Source: Atriophallophorus winterbourni (lineage: Eukaryota > Platyhelminthes > Trematoda > Plagiorchiida > Microphallidae). Taken from it: a stretch of 64,000 nucleotides of DNA. Below are positions 40,540 to 53,600 of the stretch, piece by piece (positions within the stretch are counted from its first letter, which is position 1; each line of letters opens with the position of its first letter). Below the pieces are notes generated by a model. The model did not search any database. It was not told where the DNA came from and saw only the letters and a list, made by a program, of their open reading frames with translations. Both the position numbers and the translations under genes were made by a program. The stretch is taken from contig JACCGJ010001689.1 in assembly GCA_013407085.1 (NCBI GenBank), forward strand, positions 1-64,000, given 5' to 3'.

Positions 40540-40975
40540 CTGTTTTTGATACCCGTTGGCTGCGTAGAATTGCTCGCATTCGCTGTCAGCATCGTGTTAC
40601 AAATATAGATGTCTGCAAGCGGGAGTTAGGACCTAGTGGATACTGACTGAGAGAAATGCTGATGCCTGCCCGTTTGCGATGGTTGGGATGTTTTAAGAAT
40701 GCCTCCTCACCGTTTACCGTACCGCGCCTTATTCGCAGAGCCTGACAGAAGCTGGGGGAAAAGATCTGGTGGCCAGTCCATGACGTGGCGCGTTGGGATG
40801 AAAAAACTCATTGTAGCGCTAAGCTCAGTGGGGCGTATTTGTTTGCCTGGGTGAAGTTCAAAATATCTCAATATTTGGCTGGAAACCTTACGAGATATGG
40901 CTTCAAGCCGAAGTCAATGGCGCCAGTGTACTTTATATGTCCTAATCTCTTATCCAGCATATTATTATTATATTA
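40540..40975 (+). mobile_element. Non-LTR element 3' end (LRWLG-type)
   Basis: Translation gives MLMPARLRWLGCFKN, VPRLIRRA and KIWWPVHDVARWDE, the conserved C-terminal end of a LINE ORF2 common in flukes, with stops. A second copy is at 62480-62760 on the opposite strand. Confidence 0.65.
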
Positions 40976-41629
40976 AATCTGAGGAAAAAACTATTGAAAA
41001 ATCGCATGCAGTGAAACTACAAAAACAAGCTGCTTTTTCGCATTTGCTTTTGAATATTCTGCTTGCCCGCTGTCCCTTTTCCCCTTATCTGCTTTTCCTG
41101 CTTCATATTGCCTGGCACTTTGTCTGGGTCCAGACTCGTGCCTCATGATGATGATGAATTATGCGTTTTCTCACACAATGGGAATATTTAGTCCAAGTCG
41201 CGGTAACAATTCGATACTTCGATTATAAAATGACAATAAATCACACGAAAGCGACCTAACCTTGTCATCCTTGTATTTAGATAGCAAAGGATGGCGAATT
41301 ATTCGGAGTTGTTGATAAAAGCGATATAATAAATGAAGCTTTGGCAGTTGTATTTCAAGCGCCCTTGAACAACAATAAGTTAATCCTGAAACAAGTAAAT
41401 CAAAGCCGAACAAGAAAGAAAGTTCAAGCCATAAAAGTTTCGGCACGAACTCCGAAATAAGAAAGCATGAACACAGACCATGATAAAGGAGTTTGTTTGC
41501 ATTGATGCGTGAGCGTGAAAAGATTCGAAAGTTACGCGCGAGCAAGCGTTAAATCTCTGGGAATCTCAAACGACTATCACAGATAAGAAGATGACGATCG
41601 AGGAGTGGCGAGCGGAGTGAATTCGGTTC

Positions 41630-44600
41630 TCACATCGCATCGAAGTGAAAGCGTTGCGCCTCTCGTAGTTTCTCCACACGATCTTCTCGAATCTCGAGAC
41701 ACAGCAGAATGGCGATGATGGCAATGAGAACCACACATACGACGATCAAGGTGATGGCGATGTACAACACTTTCATGTTGTAAAGCGGTTGCAAAAACAG
41801 CTTGGCCGTCCAACTGGAAATACCAATAAAAAGGATACTTACATATATGGGAATCGGTCAATCACAACACGAATCAATAGAAATGGCACAGTGCATTGAA
41901 TGTGGGATAGATACATCTCACTTAAATTAGCTTCTCTGTTTTATTTATAGTTTATGGTCGGAACAGAAATTCTGTTCAAAAGGGGAATAGAAATGATGTA
42001 CTGGAAAGAAATTTTGTGCAATCGGTTAAAGCAGGTTTTCTGGTAACCCTTCACTTGTGACACAGAAGCTTTGTTAGACCACAGGTGATAGTCATGACAA
42101 GGGAACATGACTAAGCAACAGTCAACCCACCACCTCTATTTATACCTTACCAAAAACCTGCTCTAACCGATTGCAAACACCATTTTTTCCATTATGAATA
42201 CACGATCGGTTCCAAACATATTCCAATTAAGAAATGATGTACTCTTTTCCTTGAGGTCAGTTTATTAACATCGTTCCAATGTGTCGAGCTATAGACCCTC
42301 TTGTTCCCTTGTGCACCATGTACTCAAGCGCCCTGTCCATCCTGGGCTAGACTAGAGTTAAAGACACTCTTCCAAGTTAATGGCTAACCAGCAGTAAATA
42401 TTTTCAAGCATAGGAAGCTTGGTGTGGTGACTGTTCGCGTTTCATACACAGGACGTGCCTCATCAGCAAGCAGAAAGAACGTTGGTTAATGGTTGTCTGA
42501 AAGCTTAAGTCGCTACATTCTAAGATGCGTCGGCAGACACGATTTTGCCACCGGACGTGGGCGATTGTACGCAAACCACGATGTTCGTAAACTTCCAGAC
42601 CCCGAAAATCTGCGTAAGTTGTCTAACATTAGCCCCCGTAAACCAGTACTGCCTCCACCGAAGTAAAGTAGCTGATTTCCTGTAAACTCAATCACGTCTG
42701 ATAAACGCCAGTCTGGCATTAGCAATTCCGAATGCGAATTCTTACTTGATCCCACTTCCAGCGACCGCACAACTTCTTAGAAAGTTGAACTGTTCCACCA
42801 GATATGATAAAAAATAAGTGTGAAAAACTAGCGCTTTAACTACTAGGAGATAAAACGTCAGCCGTTAGGCGACATGGTATGTAGGTCTGGTAATGAACAC
42901 TGTTGGATATAAGCATTGTAAAAGTCTCGTGCAGGATAAAGGATGACTCAAGTAAAACGGAAAACATTTCGCATAAGCGAGTCTTAACTGTGCTTCTTTT
43001 GTGACACCAATAAATAATTATTACAAGGCGTCAAAACGGTGGAGAGGATGTCTCAATGAAGCAATCAGAAATCAACCTTGCCACTATACCGGCTTATTGA
43101 ACAACTACCGGACAAGATTTCAGTCCTCTTACTTTGAAACAACAAGATAGAATATGGTGACAAATTCAATTAAATATTTTCTATTGCTGAATAGAATTCG
43201 TTTCAAATAGATTGCACGTTTAATGAGGAAATATTTTACCTGTTGGGGTCATCTAAAGGATACGGGTTGACAAACACTTCGGCGTTTGGAACCAACGCTG
43301 GGATAGAAAGGGTACGATTTACCTGGAATAAAGTAACATGAGTATGTGATGAACAGAGAAAATGCCATGATCATTGTAGATGCGGAGTAGGAGCAAACTT
43401 ACTGTTGACGTTGAAGGAATGGAGACTGTGACACGTTCGACATAGTTTGCGAACGGACCAAGACCAAACACAACGGAAGGCAACTGAAGAGCGGTGCAAC
43501 AGCTTTGCGTGGTAATCAGTCCGACGGATGATATCTTCGATCCAGTAACGCTTTCCGTAACATACGAAGAACGTTGGCCAGGAACGGGTAGACCGTAAGG
43601 CAAGCGATTATCCGGACAAGAATTTGAGTTTGCACACAAACCGTTCAGGATGGTTACCTAGGAAACGTAATGTATGAAATGTCAATTGAAACGATAAAAC
43701 AGCGCATAGCTTCCGAAATCAGGCGCATGCGAATTACCTTGATAAAGTAATAGTCATTTGATAGTTGTTGAAGCAGCAGCGAAACCGTGGGACGGTTCGT
43801 ACTGGGGTTCCAAGAGACAACGAAAATGTCCAACACTCCCTAAAAATTATCAAGCATCAATAATGGATAAGATTTTTACGGGGAATAAAATACTGAAAGG
43901 AAGGACAGAGCTTTATTAACGAATTTTCAGTTTAAGAACAATGTTAGAAAACACAACGATTTCTGTATAAAGTACACATTAAAAATATTAGCAGAAATCG
44001 AACGCATGCCATCAACAAATAAGCAATCCTCTTTGACAAAGGTATCCTGATTCAAATGGGATAAAAGACATCCGTTGTAGAAGACAGTATGATGTGTTTT
44101 GATCGAGTATTTGAAGAAGCTTAACATTTACACCGTGCTGATGGTTAGCATTATCCGGGAAGATAGTATTTATAAGTCGATCGCAAGAGGAAAAAAATGC
44201 TTTTTCAAGATTTTTCAATAATCTCTTTTTAATGAACAGAGCATGCTGGTGAAACGTTCCTGATGCAACGATTGATCAGCATTAAGTCTTTATTGAAAAA
44301 ATGTCGGGAAAATAGCAGGCAAACAGTACAAGTATGCATGGATGAAGGAACAAGGCTGATCCAGACAAAGCTTCGCACAGTCATAGACTGTATATCAGGT
44401 TGCCCAGGCCTAGACAGATGTGAACAAGGAAAATATAAATATAAATGGCAGTGAGAATCCAGCGTGTGTTCGCATGCAGCCCACTTCCGGTGGCAAATCA
44501 ATTTAACACGGTGTTAGCCACACAGAACAGAAGAACTGTACGATTGCACATCCGTGCCGAACAGTACCAAATTTGAGGTAATATACAATCGAATATGATA

Positions 44601-47600
44601 TTAGAAATTAGCCTAGACTTAACGCCAAAAGAAAGAAGACGAACAGCGTAAAAAGATGGCAGGCGAAATCTAACAAGTAGAGAATTCAGCTGATGGGCTC
44701 AAGTGTAATTGCAGTTCTGAGATATTTTATAAAACGTTTCCATATTGTGTCCCAAACAAGGTTTTAATGCATTGATCTCCTAGTACTTTGTAGGTTGCAT
44801 TCTAGTTTGTGTAGGTAAAGGCAACGCTATCTAACAAAACACGAATTTCTCAAAATGTGTCCACCAAAAGGAATTCGACTAATACAACAAACGGAACTAG
44901 TTAATCAGAATAAAACGTGATAAAGGTTGCAAGGTCACAGATGCGAATAGACATTGCAACGTTAAAACAGGCCAGCTCCGATGCTTCGACTGACACAGAC
45001 AACACAACGTTGAAAAGGCAGCAATCACAGTCCGAGGAACAACACCGTTAGCCAGCAAACCACAATCTGAAACCCCGAAGCTGGAACGCACATTTTAACA
45101 CGCAAAAGAACATCATATCCTAATGCACAAACCTTTTCTCGATCGTAAAACAGACCCAGTTGCCTCAAAAGTGTATCCGATTGTGGCAGACTGGCGCCAG
45201 GTAGAAGATACGCTTGAAACCGAATAAGACCTGTGTTTGGATCGGGGCCTTCATTTAACAAAACCGCCGGCAAACTTCCGGTTTGTGACGAGGACTGGTA
45301 AGAAAGTCCGACGACGACATCTAAATAGCCATCCAAATTAAGATCACCCACGGCTGGCCCGACAAGGTTGCTTGTGGACAGACCCTTGTTGAACGGAGGC
45401 GTCGGAGAAAGAAACCACGTTGAGCCATCCGGAACACCTTTCGGCGTCCAGTTCACATCAATGTTGGACCACTGAAATGAAAGAGAAAACGTTCGAAACG
45501 CTAACATCACAAGTTTACCTAATTAAGCATCAGGAAATACAAGCCGAAGCTAGAAATTGTTGATAAACAACTCGCTGGGATGAGAGAGAGAGAGAGTAGT
45601 TCACAGAAATGGGAAGAGCGAGATTACACATCTCAGTGGAACTGCATGTAGCTCTTGAGTGCGTGAAAGGGTGTAGATGCAGCGGGAGACTTTTTGTTAA
45701 AACTATTCTCGAAATAGAAGAGAAATGTGGAATGAAACGTTCGGCCAAATGCCTGCCAAAGGAGTCAACCCTGGGCGGAGAATGTTTAAAACTAACTGCA
45801 AAATATACGTCGTGGTTCAGGATGATATTGCCACAGAAGCAAACGCGAATCACTGCTAATGGCCCCGCGAGTGTGTGATTTCACTACTCTTAATTCGTAG
45901 CAGGCATTCTCATTGAGTACAATACGAAATGTCCGTTCGTAACCCGGTAAAGGTACAGAGTTCGATACAACTCATTGATGTAGCTTTAGTAAAGTTACGG
46001 AGTATGTACACAGAAACGGTTTTCCAGAATAAGTAGGAAATAGTTATGCTTGTCAAAAAATATATATAGCTGATACAAAAAACGCTGAAATTCCGTATCA
46101 GGGCTATTATATCTCATGTTCTCGGTTACCGTGCAGGTCAAATGGACTGAAAAGGAAACGGGTTTGCGAGCTGGAAGCGTTTGATCAATCAAATAAGAAA
46201 AGCCAACCACAGCGGACAATAACGAATATAGACACATGGGGGCAGTTAGAATTCATCGTAATGTTCCTTTCAGCATTGTGGTTAGTTCCGACCATTTCCT
46301 ACAGGAAAAAATCCCCAAGATTCGCGGAGCTCATTAAAATACACTGTTGACTTATCTATTGAAATAAAAGATTGGACAGTTATACACCGCTCGTAGGCAC
46401 AGCTACTGCAAGATTACCCCAGCCTACACAAACACGAGAAATGGACAATAGCAGTGAGACTTCATCGTGTTTCCCATGTAGCTCAGTATCCGTGGCAAAA
46501 CAATATGGCATGGTAGTATCAGCGCAGCACGGATGTTTTATCGAGCAGTAGTCATATACTGTACAACAGTTAGCGCTGTGAAGTTGCCTACTTATTGCTG
46601 CAAATTCGTGTACTCGAATAAAGCCATTTTTCTTCTTATACCATTCTACGTTTAGGGACGTTGGTGATACTTTAGTCCATTCGCAGTTAATGCCTCTGCG
46701 GTACTTTTCGTGAGGAGAGACTTGAAATTTCATCCATGGCTGCGAAGCACAGAAGCACTGCACATCCGTGAATGTATGAAATCACAAGCCTGATCCAGAC
46801 AAACTGCCGCACAGTCAGAGACTGCACGTGTGCTAAGATACTGCCAGGTTGCCCATGCCTAGATAGTTAAGGAGAAGGAAAATTGCATTGGCAGTGAGAC
46901 TCCAGCGTGTATTCGCATACAGATAACTACGGGTGGTCAATCAATTTAGCAAGGCGTTACCTGCGTAACACGGAAGTGCTGCACGATTGCACATCCGTGC
47001 ACGGACATAAGCGAACACTTTTGGAAATCAGTGCACACGAGACTTGCTAGCCGGTTTTTTGAAAAACAACTCAATCATACTTGCATTCCAAATCATAGAC
47101 CCCTGTCGTGTTGTTTTGACATTCCTTTTATTGTGTACACACGCTTATTTTACCGTATTACACATCTAACCTTTTTCTTTTTGTTGTAGCTCATACTCGT
47201 GTTCTTTAGTTGATTAAAGCCTTTCAATCAGGCGTTATCTTCTCTACGTTCGTTTGTGTCCAGATCATATCTGACTCTCGTTACAATTTAATCAACTAAA
47301 AAAATGGATCGTTTACTCCGTCCTGAACGCTTCGATACCGATCCCAACGCTGCAGATGCTACCGATTCATGGGAACACTGGTTTTTGACCTTTACGAATT
47401 TTCTCGATACAATTGAATCTTTCAACCCAGACAAACTGAAGACTCTTATCCATTTCCTGTCACCTGCTGTCTATAAAATCATTTCTCAATGCACTGACTA
47501 CGATTTAGCCATCAGTACCTTGAATTCTCTTTATGTTCAGCCCAAAAACGAGATATTCTCAAGACATATCCTTGCCACTTGTAAGCAAAATCGCGACGAA

Positions 47601-50600
47601 ACTCTTGACCAGTTCATGCAGAAATTGCGTAATTTTGCAAAGGATTGTGACTTTAAAGTCGTTAGTGCTGAACAAAATCAGCAAGATGCTATTCGGGACG
47701 CTTTCATAAGCGGGCTTATGTCTAACGCCATTCGTCAGAGGTTGTTGGAAAACAAGACACTGGATGTACAGACTGCTTTCGACCAGGCAAAGGCCCTCGA
47801 TTTGGCCCAACGTCAATCTCATTCGTTTATCCAGCCTGCACCTAGTAATTACGGTGCTGCTGCAATCGATGCGTCTCACGCCACTACCGATTCAACTCCT
47901 TTCAGTTCTGAGACAACTCTGGCTACCACACGTTCCAGTTGTTTCTTTTGCGGTTACGATCGACATCCACGCTCGAAATGCCCCGCTAGGGATGCGGAGT
48001 GCAAATCATGTGGCAAGAAAGGTCATTTCCAAAAAGTATGCCGTTCTACAAACAAAGCAAAACACACTGCATCGGTAATTCCTTTTCTGACCTCCACGAT
48101 TATCAACGCTGCTGCGCCGGCCAGTCTTAATAAAGCAATTACCGGAGTTGTCGTCAACGGTATAGCTTTACAGGCGCTGGTTGACACGGGTAGTTCTGAA
48201 AGTTACATCTCCGAAAGTATCGTCTGTCTAAACGGTTGGCCTATCCTGGAATCGAAAAACCAAATTGTGTTGGCTTCTACGTCGATGATAAGCAATACGA
48301 AAGGTCATTGTTTTGTATCACTCGTCCACAAAAGTACTCGTTACAACAATGTGAAACTTTCTATCCTTCCTGATCTATGTGCCGATGTGTTGCTTGGACA
48401 TGATTTTCTTCAGCGCCATCGAGCAGTTGAAATACCATTCGAAGGAATCCAAGCCCCATTTTCTTTGTGTAGTTTATCCGTTACTACATTAACTCCTGTT
48501 TCACTTTTCCCTCATCTGGACCCATCATGTCGTCCGATATGCACCAAGTCCAGAAGATACAGTCATAACGACGAGATTTTCATTCGAGCTGAAGTTGCCA
48601 AGCTACTAAATGAGGAAATAATCGAATCTTCCCAGTCGCCTTGGCGCGCCCAGGTGTTGGTCACAACAAATGAACGACAGAAGAAACGTTTGGTCATTGA
48701 CTATAGCCAAACTATCAACCGATTCACATATCTAGACGCCTACCCCCTGCCTCGAATCGATGACATGATCCAAAAGATTTCACAGTTTGGTGTTTTTAGC
48801 ACCTTAGACTTGCAGAGCGCATATCACCAAATTCCTGTAAAGGAGAATGAGCGCCGGTACACTGCATTTGAAGCATGTGGTAACCTCTACCAATTCCGGC
48901 GTATTCCATTTGGCGTAACCAACGGAGTTGCATGCTTCCAGCGGGCCATGGATGAGTTAATACGCAAGGAATCTCTGCGAGGAACGTATGTCTACGTCGA
49001 TAACATAACCGTCTGTGGGAAAGATAAGCATGATCATGATGTAAACTTAAGCAAATTTATGCATGCAGTGGATAAATATGGGCTTACTTTGAATCGCAAC
49101 AAATGTACCTTTTCCGTAGAGCGCGTTAAACTTCTCGGTTATGAGGTATCCGCTGGAAATGTGAAACCAGACCCTGAACGCTTTGATGCCTTACTCAAGC
49201 TGCCTCCACCCTGTGATGCCAAAGCACAACAAAGAATAATCGGGATGTTCTCTTATTATTCCCAATGGTTCTCCCAGTTCTCCGACAAAATCCATCCTTT
49301 GGTTCACAATAAAATCTTCCCACTGTCCGGGAAAGCTTTGAACGCTTACACATCCCTGAAATCTGAATTAGTGCAAGCATCTCTTTTCTCGGTTGATCGT
49401 GACGTACCTCTCGTTGTCGAAACAGATGCATCCGATGTAGCAATAGCTGCTACTCTCAACCAAAACGGACGTCCGGTTGCTTTCTTCTCTCGCACACTCT
49501 CTCCAAGTGAGCGTAATCATCCCGCGATCGAGAAGGAAGCTTGCGCGATCGTTGAAGCAATTCGAAAATGGAGACATTATCTCATTGGGTCTCATTTTAA
49601 ACTAATCACTGATCAACGCTCCGTTTCGTTTATGTTTGATACGAAAATCGCCAGTAAAATCAAGAACGACAAAATCCAACGTTGGCGTATAGAACTCTCT
49701 CAGTTTTCCTATGACGTGGTGTATCGACCGGGTCCTGATAATACCGTAGCTGATGCCTTGTCCCGTGGATTTTGTGCTAGTGTACATTCGCTTCCTGAAC
49801 TAAAGTCCATTCATGACTCACTATGCCACCCGGGTATCACACGTTTATTTCATTTCATCCGATCTAAAAATCTTCCGTTCTCTCTTGATGACGTCAAATC
49901 TGTTATTCGACAGTGCCTTGTATGTTCCCAGTTGAAGCCCAAATTTTTCGGTCCTTACAATGAGCCACTCATTAAAGCAACACATCCTTTTGAACGTCTC
50001 AGTATCGATTTTAAAGGGCCCATTCCTTCATCTACTCGGAATCGATATTTGCTTACAGTAATTGACGAATTTTCTCGATTCCCCTTTGCTTTCCCATGTC
50101 CTGACATGACCAGCTCTACTGTAATTTCCCGACTCACCGAACTTTTTTCCATTTTTGGTATGCCCGGATACGTACACTCAGATCAAGGGTCATCCTTCAT
50201 GTCCAGTGACATTAAATCTTTTCTTCATTCTCGAGGAGTTGCTACGAGTAGGACCACCAGTTATAACCCGCAAGGTAATGGGCAGGTAGAACGTCTGAAC
50301 GGTACCTTATGGAAAACTGTTTCATTATGCTTGCGAGATAGAGGTTTGACGACAGAGCAGTGGGAACTTGTTCTTCCCGAAGCATTACACGCCATGCGGT
50401 CTCTCTTATGCACTGCTACAAATGAGACGCCTCACGAGCGCATGTTCAAGCATAATCGCAAGTCTCCCGTCGGTACGAGTCTTCCTAATTGGTTGTTGAT
50501 GCCAGGACCAGTCCTTTATCGCAGAAATGTTCGTTCCTCCAAGTATGACCCCCTGGTGGAAGAGGTGGAGCTTCTGGAGAGTAATCCTCAGTATGCCCAT

Positions 50601-53600
50601 ATCCGCTTGCCAGATGGTCGCGAGGAGACTGTGTCTCTCCGTCAACTGGCTCCAATGAATCAGTCGCCAAACCCATTGAACACTGACCCACCTGACCCAA
50701 CAGAAACACCTCCAGATACCCTTTGTACACCTGACATACAGTCTGCCACTTCAGACATTTCTGGACCAACCACTACACTTCAACCAAATGTAGAACACCT
50801 TGTTTCACAACAACAAAGGGTTAGACCCTACAATCTTCGATCCCGTGAGGTCTAAAACTGTAACCGTTATATCACTCGGTCTTCCCGGTCGGGGTGAATG
50901 TCGTGTTGTTTTGACATTCCTTTTATTGTGTACACACGCTTATTTTACCGTATTACACATCTAACCTTTTTCTTTTTGTTGTAGCTCATACTCGTGTTCT
51001 TTAGTTGATTAAAGCCTTTCAATCAGGCGTTATCTTCTCTACGTTCGTTTGTGTCCAGATCATATCTGACTTCTTACAGACCCTCAACATGTCTTACAAA
51101 CGAACGTTGTACGTGTATAATCTGATACTCACGCGACCAAAGGCGTAAAAATAAAACCGACATGTGGAGAGATGATTGCACACCAGAATACAGAAATTTG
51201 TTGTCGACCTAGTGCGTGCTTAAAGCTTAAATGCCGAACCGCGTGCTGAGGGCATGATGTACAAGTTGAGTTTGACTAAAGTTTCGCCGGAAAGCAGCGG
51301 AGAAGGGACGACAGTTGAATTTGACACAGGACCGGAAAATATATTCGACAAGAACCACAAAACGAATTCGTTGCTAGACGAGAACTTACCGATGCCTTTT
51401 GGAAGTTGTACGAGAACAAGCTCGAACGATGACAGTCACTCGATGTGCAAGCCGGTAAAAGTAACTCGATATTGCCGTCGGAATCTGAAAGATGAACGCA
51501 GATTCGATCGGAGGGAGAAAGGCTTCACGATAGCATTAGCAGGTGCAAAATCATGATTCATCAGATCTGGCAAGCAAACAACAGTGTGTGAAAATGGGGA
51601 AAAATTGGAGAACAAGAAAACCTGAAATAGACCGATAAAACCAATTGTGAACAACTTATGCTGTGAGACCGCTGTGAAATAGAAATCGTACATAGAACCA
51701 GAATATTCGAATACAGAATCCCAGAATGATTCCTGGCCAAACACTCAAAATGACCAACGTATCGTGAATGAACAGATAGTTAGCGAAACGGAAAGCTCTG
51801 AGGATTAGAAGCAAACTACACTAAGCCGCTTGAGAAATGTAAGCGACCGACTGTCTACACAGTACCGCACAGTTATAAATTGCACGTGGGCTGAGATACA
51901 GTCAGGTTGCCCAGATCAACACAAATGTGAGAAAAAAAAGTAGAAATTGCCATGAGACTTCAGTGTATTTCCGCAAGCAGCTCACTAAGGTATGGCATGA
52001 AAGCACAAGCCTGATCCAGGAAAAGTGCCGCACACTGCACGTGGGCTGAGATAATGTCAGGTTGCCCAGGCCTAGACAGATATGACAGAAGAAATAGAAA
52101 GTAAAAAGAAAGAAATGGTAGCGAGACTCCAGCGTGTTTCCGCAAGCAGCTCACTACTGGTGGCGAAGTAATTTAGCGCGGTGTTATGTGCACAGCAACG
52201 AAATACGACAAGGTTGCGCAATAGCATGCGTATACTAGATACAAAATGGGGTAAGAAAAACTTAAAGTGGCACATAGTACGGCTGAAAATGTTTAGAATA
52301 ATAGAAACCAAAACGAAGAAGGTTAACGAAAAGTTGAAATTTGAAACGAATAATACAGAAGTTTATCAGGAAGCCATGCGGTGAATGGTGTCTGTGTGTG
52401 TCTTAAAGTTCAACCACGGAGTCAGGCTAATAAACCTGATAAACAATACACAATCATGCTGGAACATGTAGGTTCAACAGTTGCTCAAGAAATTTCCGTG
52501 ACCGGAACCGCTATCGGCGTGCGAGTCGTGCTTTTGAGAGTTAGTGTGTTTGCTCAAAACTTACCGAGATCAACAAGCGTGAACAAGCCAAGATAGGAAT
52601 GTGGAGCGCTACGAAGCGCATCGGGCAGTTCAATGTGGGAAACATCTGTGAGATCGGTCGATTTTGAATTGTCACGGCGGATCAGTTGGAAGGACAGTTC
52701 ACCGTTACGCTCGACAACAATCACGATCTCTGAAAACAAGTAAAGAAAAGCGTTAAACGCTAAAATTTTGGATTATGATATCTTGGTTCGCCTCAAATGG
52801 GGCATTGTAAAATAATGAGTGTGACATGACCGAAATTACCCAAAAAATGTTTTTATGGTGGGGGGACAAATACGGGGCATGAAACACAGACGCACTTAGG
52901 AAAACATCGAACACCAAGACGATAAACACACACACACACAAACGCAACGCCGTCATTTAGCGCAGCTACAGGCATCGATTGATGGGCAATACGTTCAATA
53001 CCAGTTCGCAAAAAATAAAGGATTCTCGGCACTGCGATGGCACATTCCAAACTTTGTGTTAAGGCTTTCAATGGGATTTCCGTACGCGAAAATTCGAGTA
53101 ATCTACCCAAAAAACACCAATCGCGTTTGGTTCGCGATTTTCCCATGATGAAACCGATAGAATGGATATTGGCTGGAAAATCGGGATGATAACATTTTTT
53201 TGTGCGGCTGGCTCCACGGGTGGACTAGCCGGCTTCATTGATGTCTCGGATCGCACCAGCCCACGCACGTCGATCGGAGGCGAGATCGTTGCAGATCGTG
53301 ATCCAGTCTCGTTCCCACCTGCAAACTCCGTAGACGGTACGCAGATCCATTGAGACATCATCATGAAGTTTCTTGGGGGTAGTGTACAAGTGATGTCCCC
53401 AGCACCACTCGGTGTTTGTTCAAGTACACCTCTCTAGCCATTGCACAGCCAAGTGCAACCTACAAGGCAGCAGGGAGTTGGCAGATAAACGCGCTGTGCG
53501 TCAGTTATCTACCTACGGGACTTCTCTCCGGATTTTCCTCGGGGTTTTCTCCCGAAGCCTTTCCCGCAATCGGGTGACCCACAAGGCAGTGGGGGTTTGG

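Larger units (their letters stand above)
47104..51078 (+). mobile_element. Intact Ty3/Gypsy LTR retrotransposon in ITFG1 intron 5
   Basis: A 3975-bp element with 182-bp and 180-bp LTRs flanks one open reading frame of 1183 codons. The LTRs begin TGTCGTG and end TTACA and are identical except for a small change near the 3' end (CTCTCG against TCT). The flanks share GACCC (47098-47103 has an extra C; 51079-51083), consistent with a 5-bp target duplication. Codon integrity and LTR identity indicate a recent insertion. It is antisense to the host gene, and its 3' boundary is about 50 bp from the ITFG1 exon 5 splice donor. Confidence 0.95.

Noticed and set aside
41171..41545. 124-codon minus-strand ORF after ITFG1
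   Set aside because: Lies just past the ITFG1 stop, with leucine-rich low-complexity composition and no family resemblance; likely 3' UTR or intergenic sequence.
42430..42480. CTGATGA...GAAA on the minus strand, a possible hammerhead
   Set aside because: Stem II does not close next to GAAA and the flanks do not form stem I, so only the short core words match.
53068..53364. 98-codon minus-strand ORF inside ITFG1 intron 3
   Set aside because: Its 5' half falls in repeat family R2 and it is not shared by the other copies.
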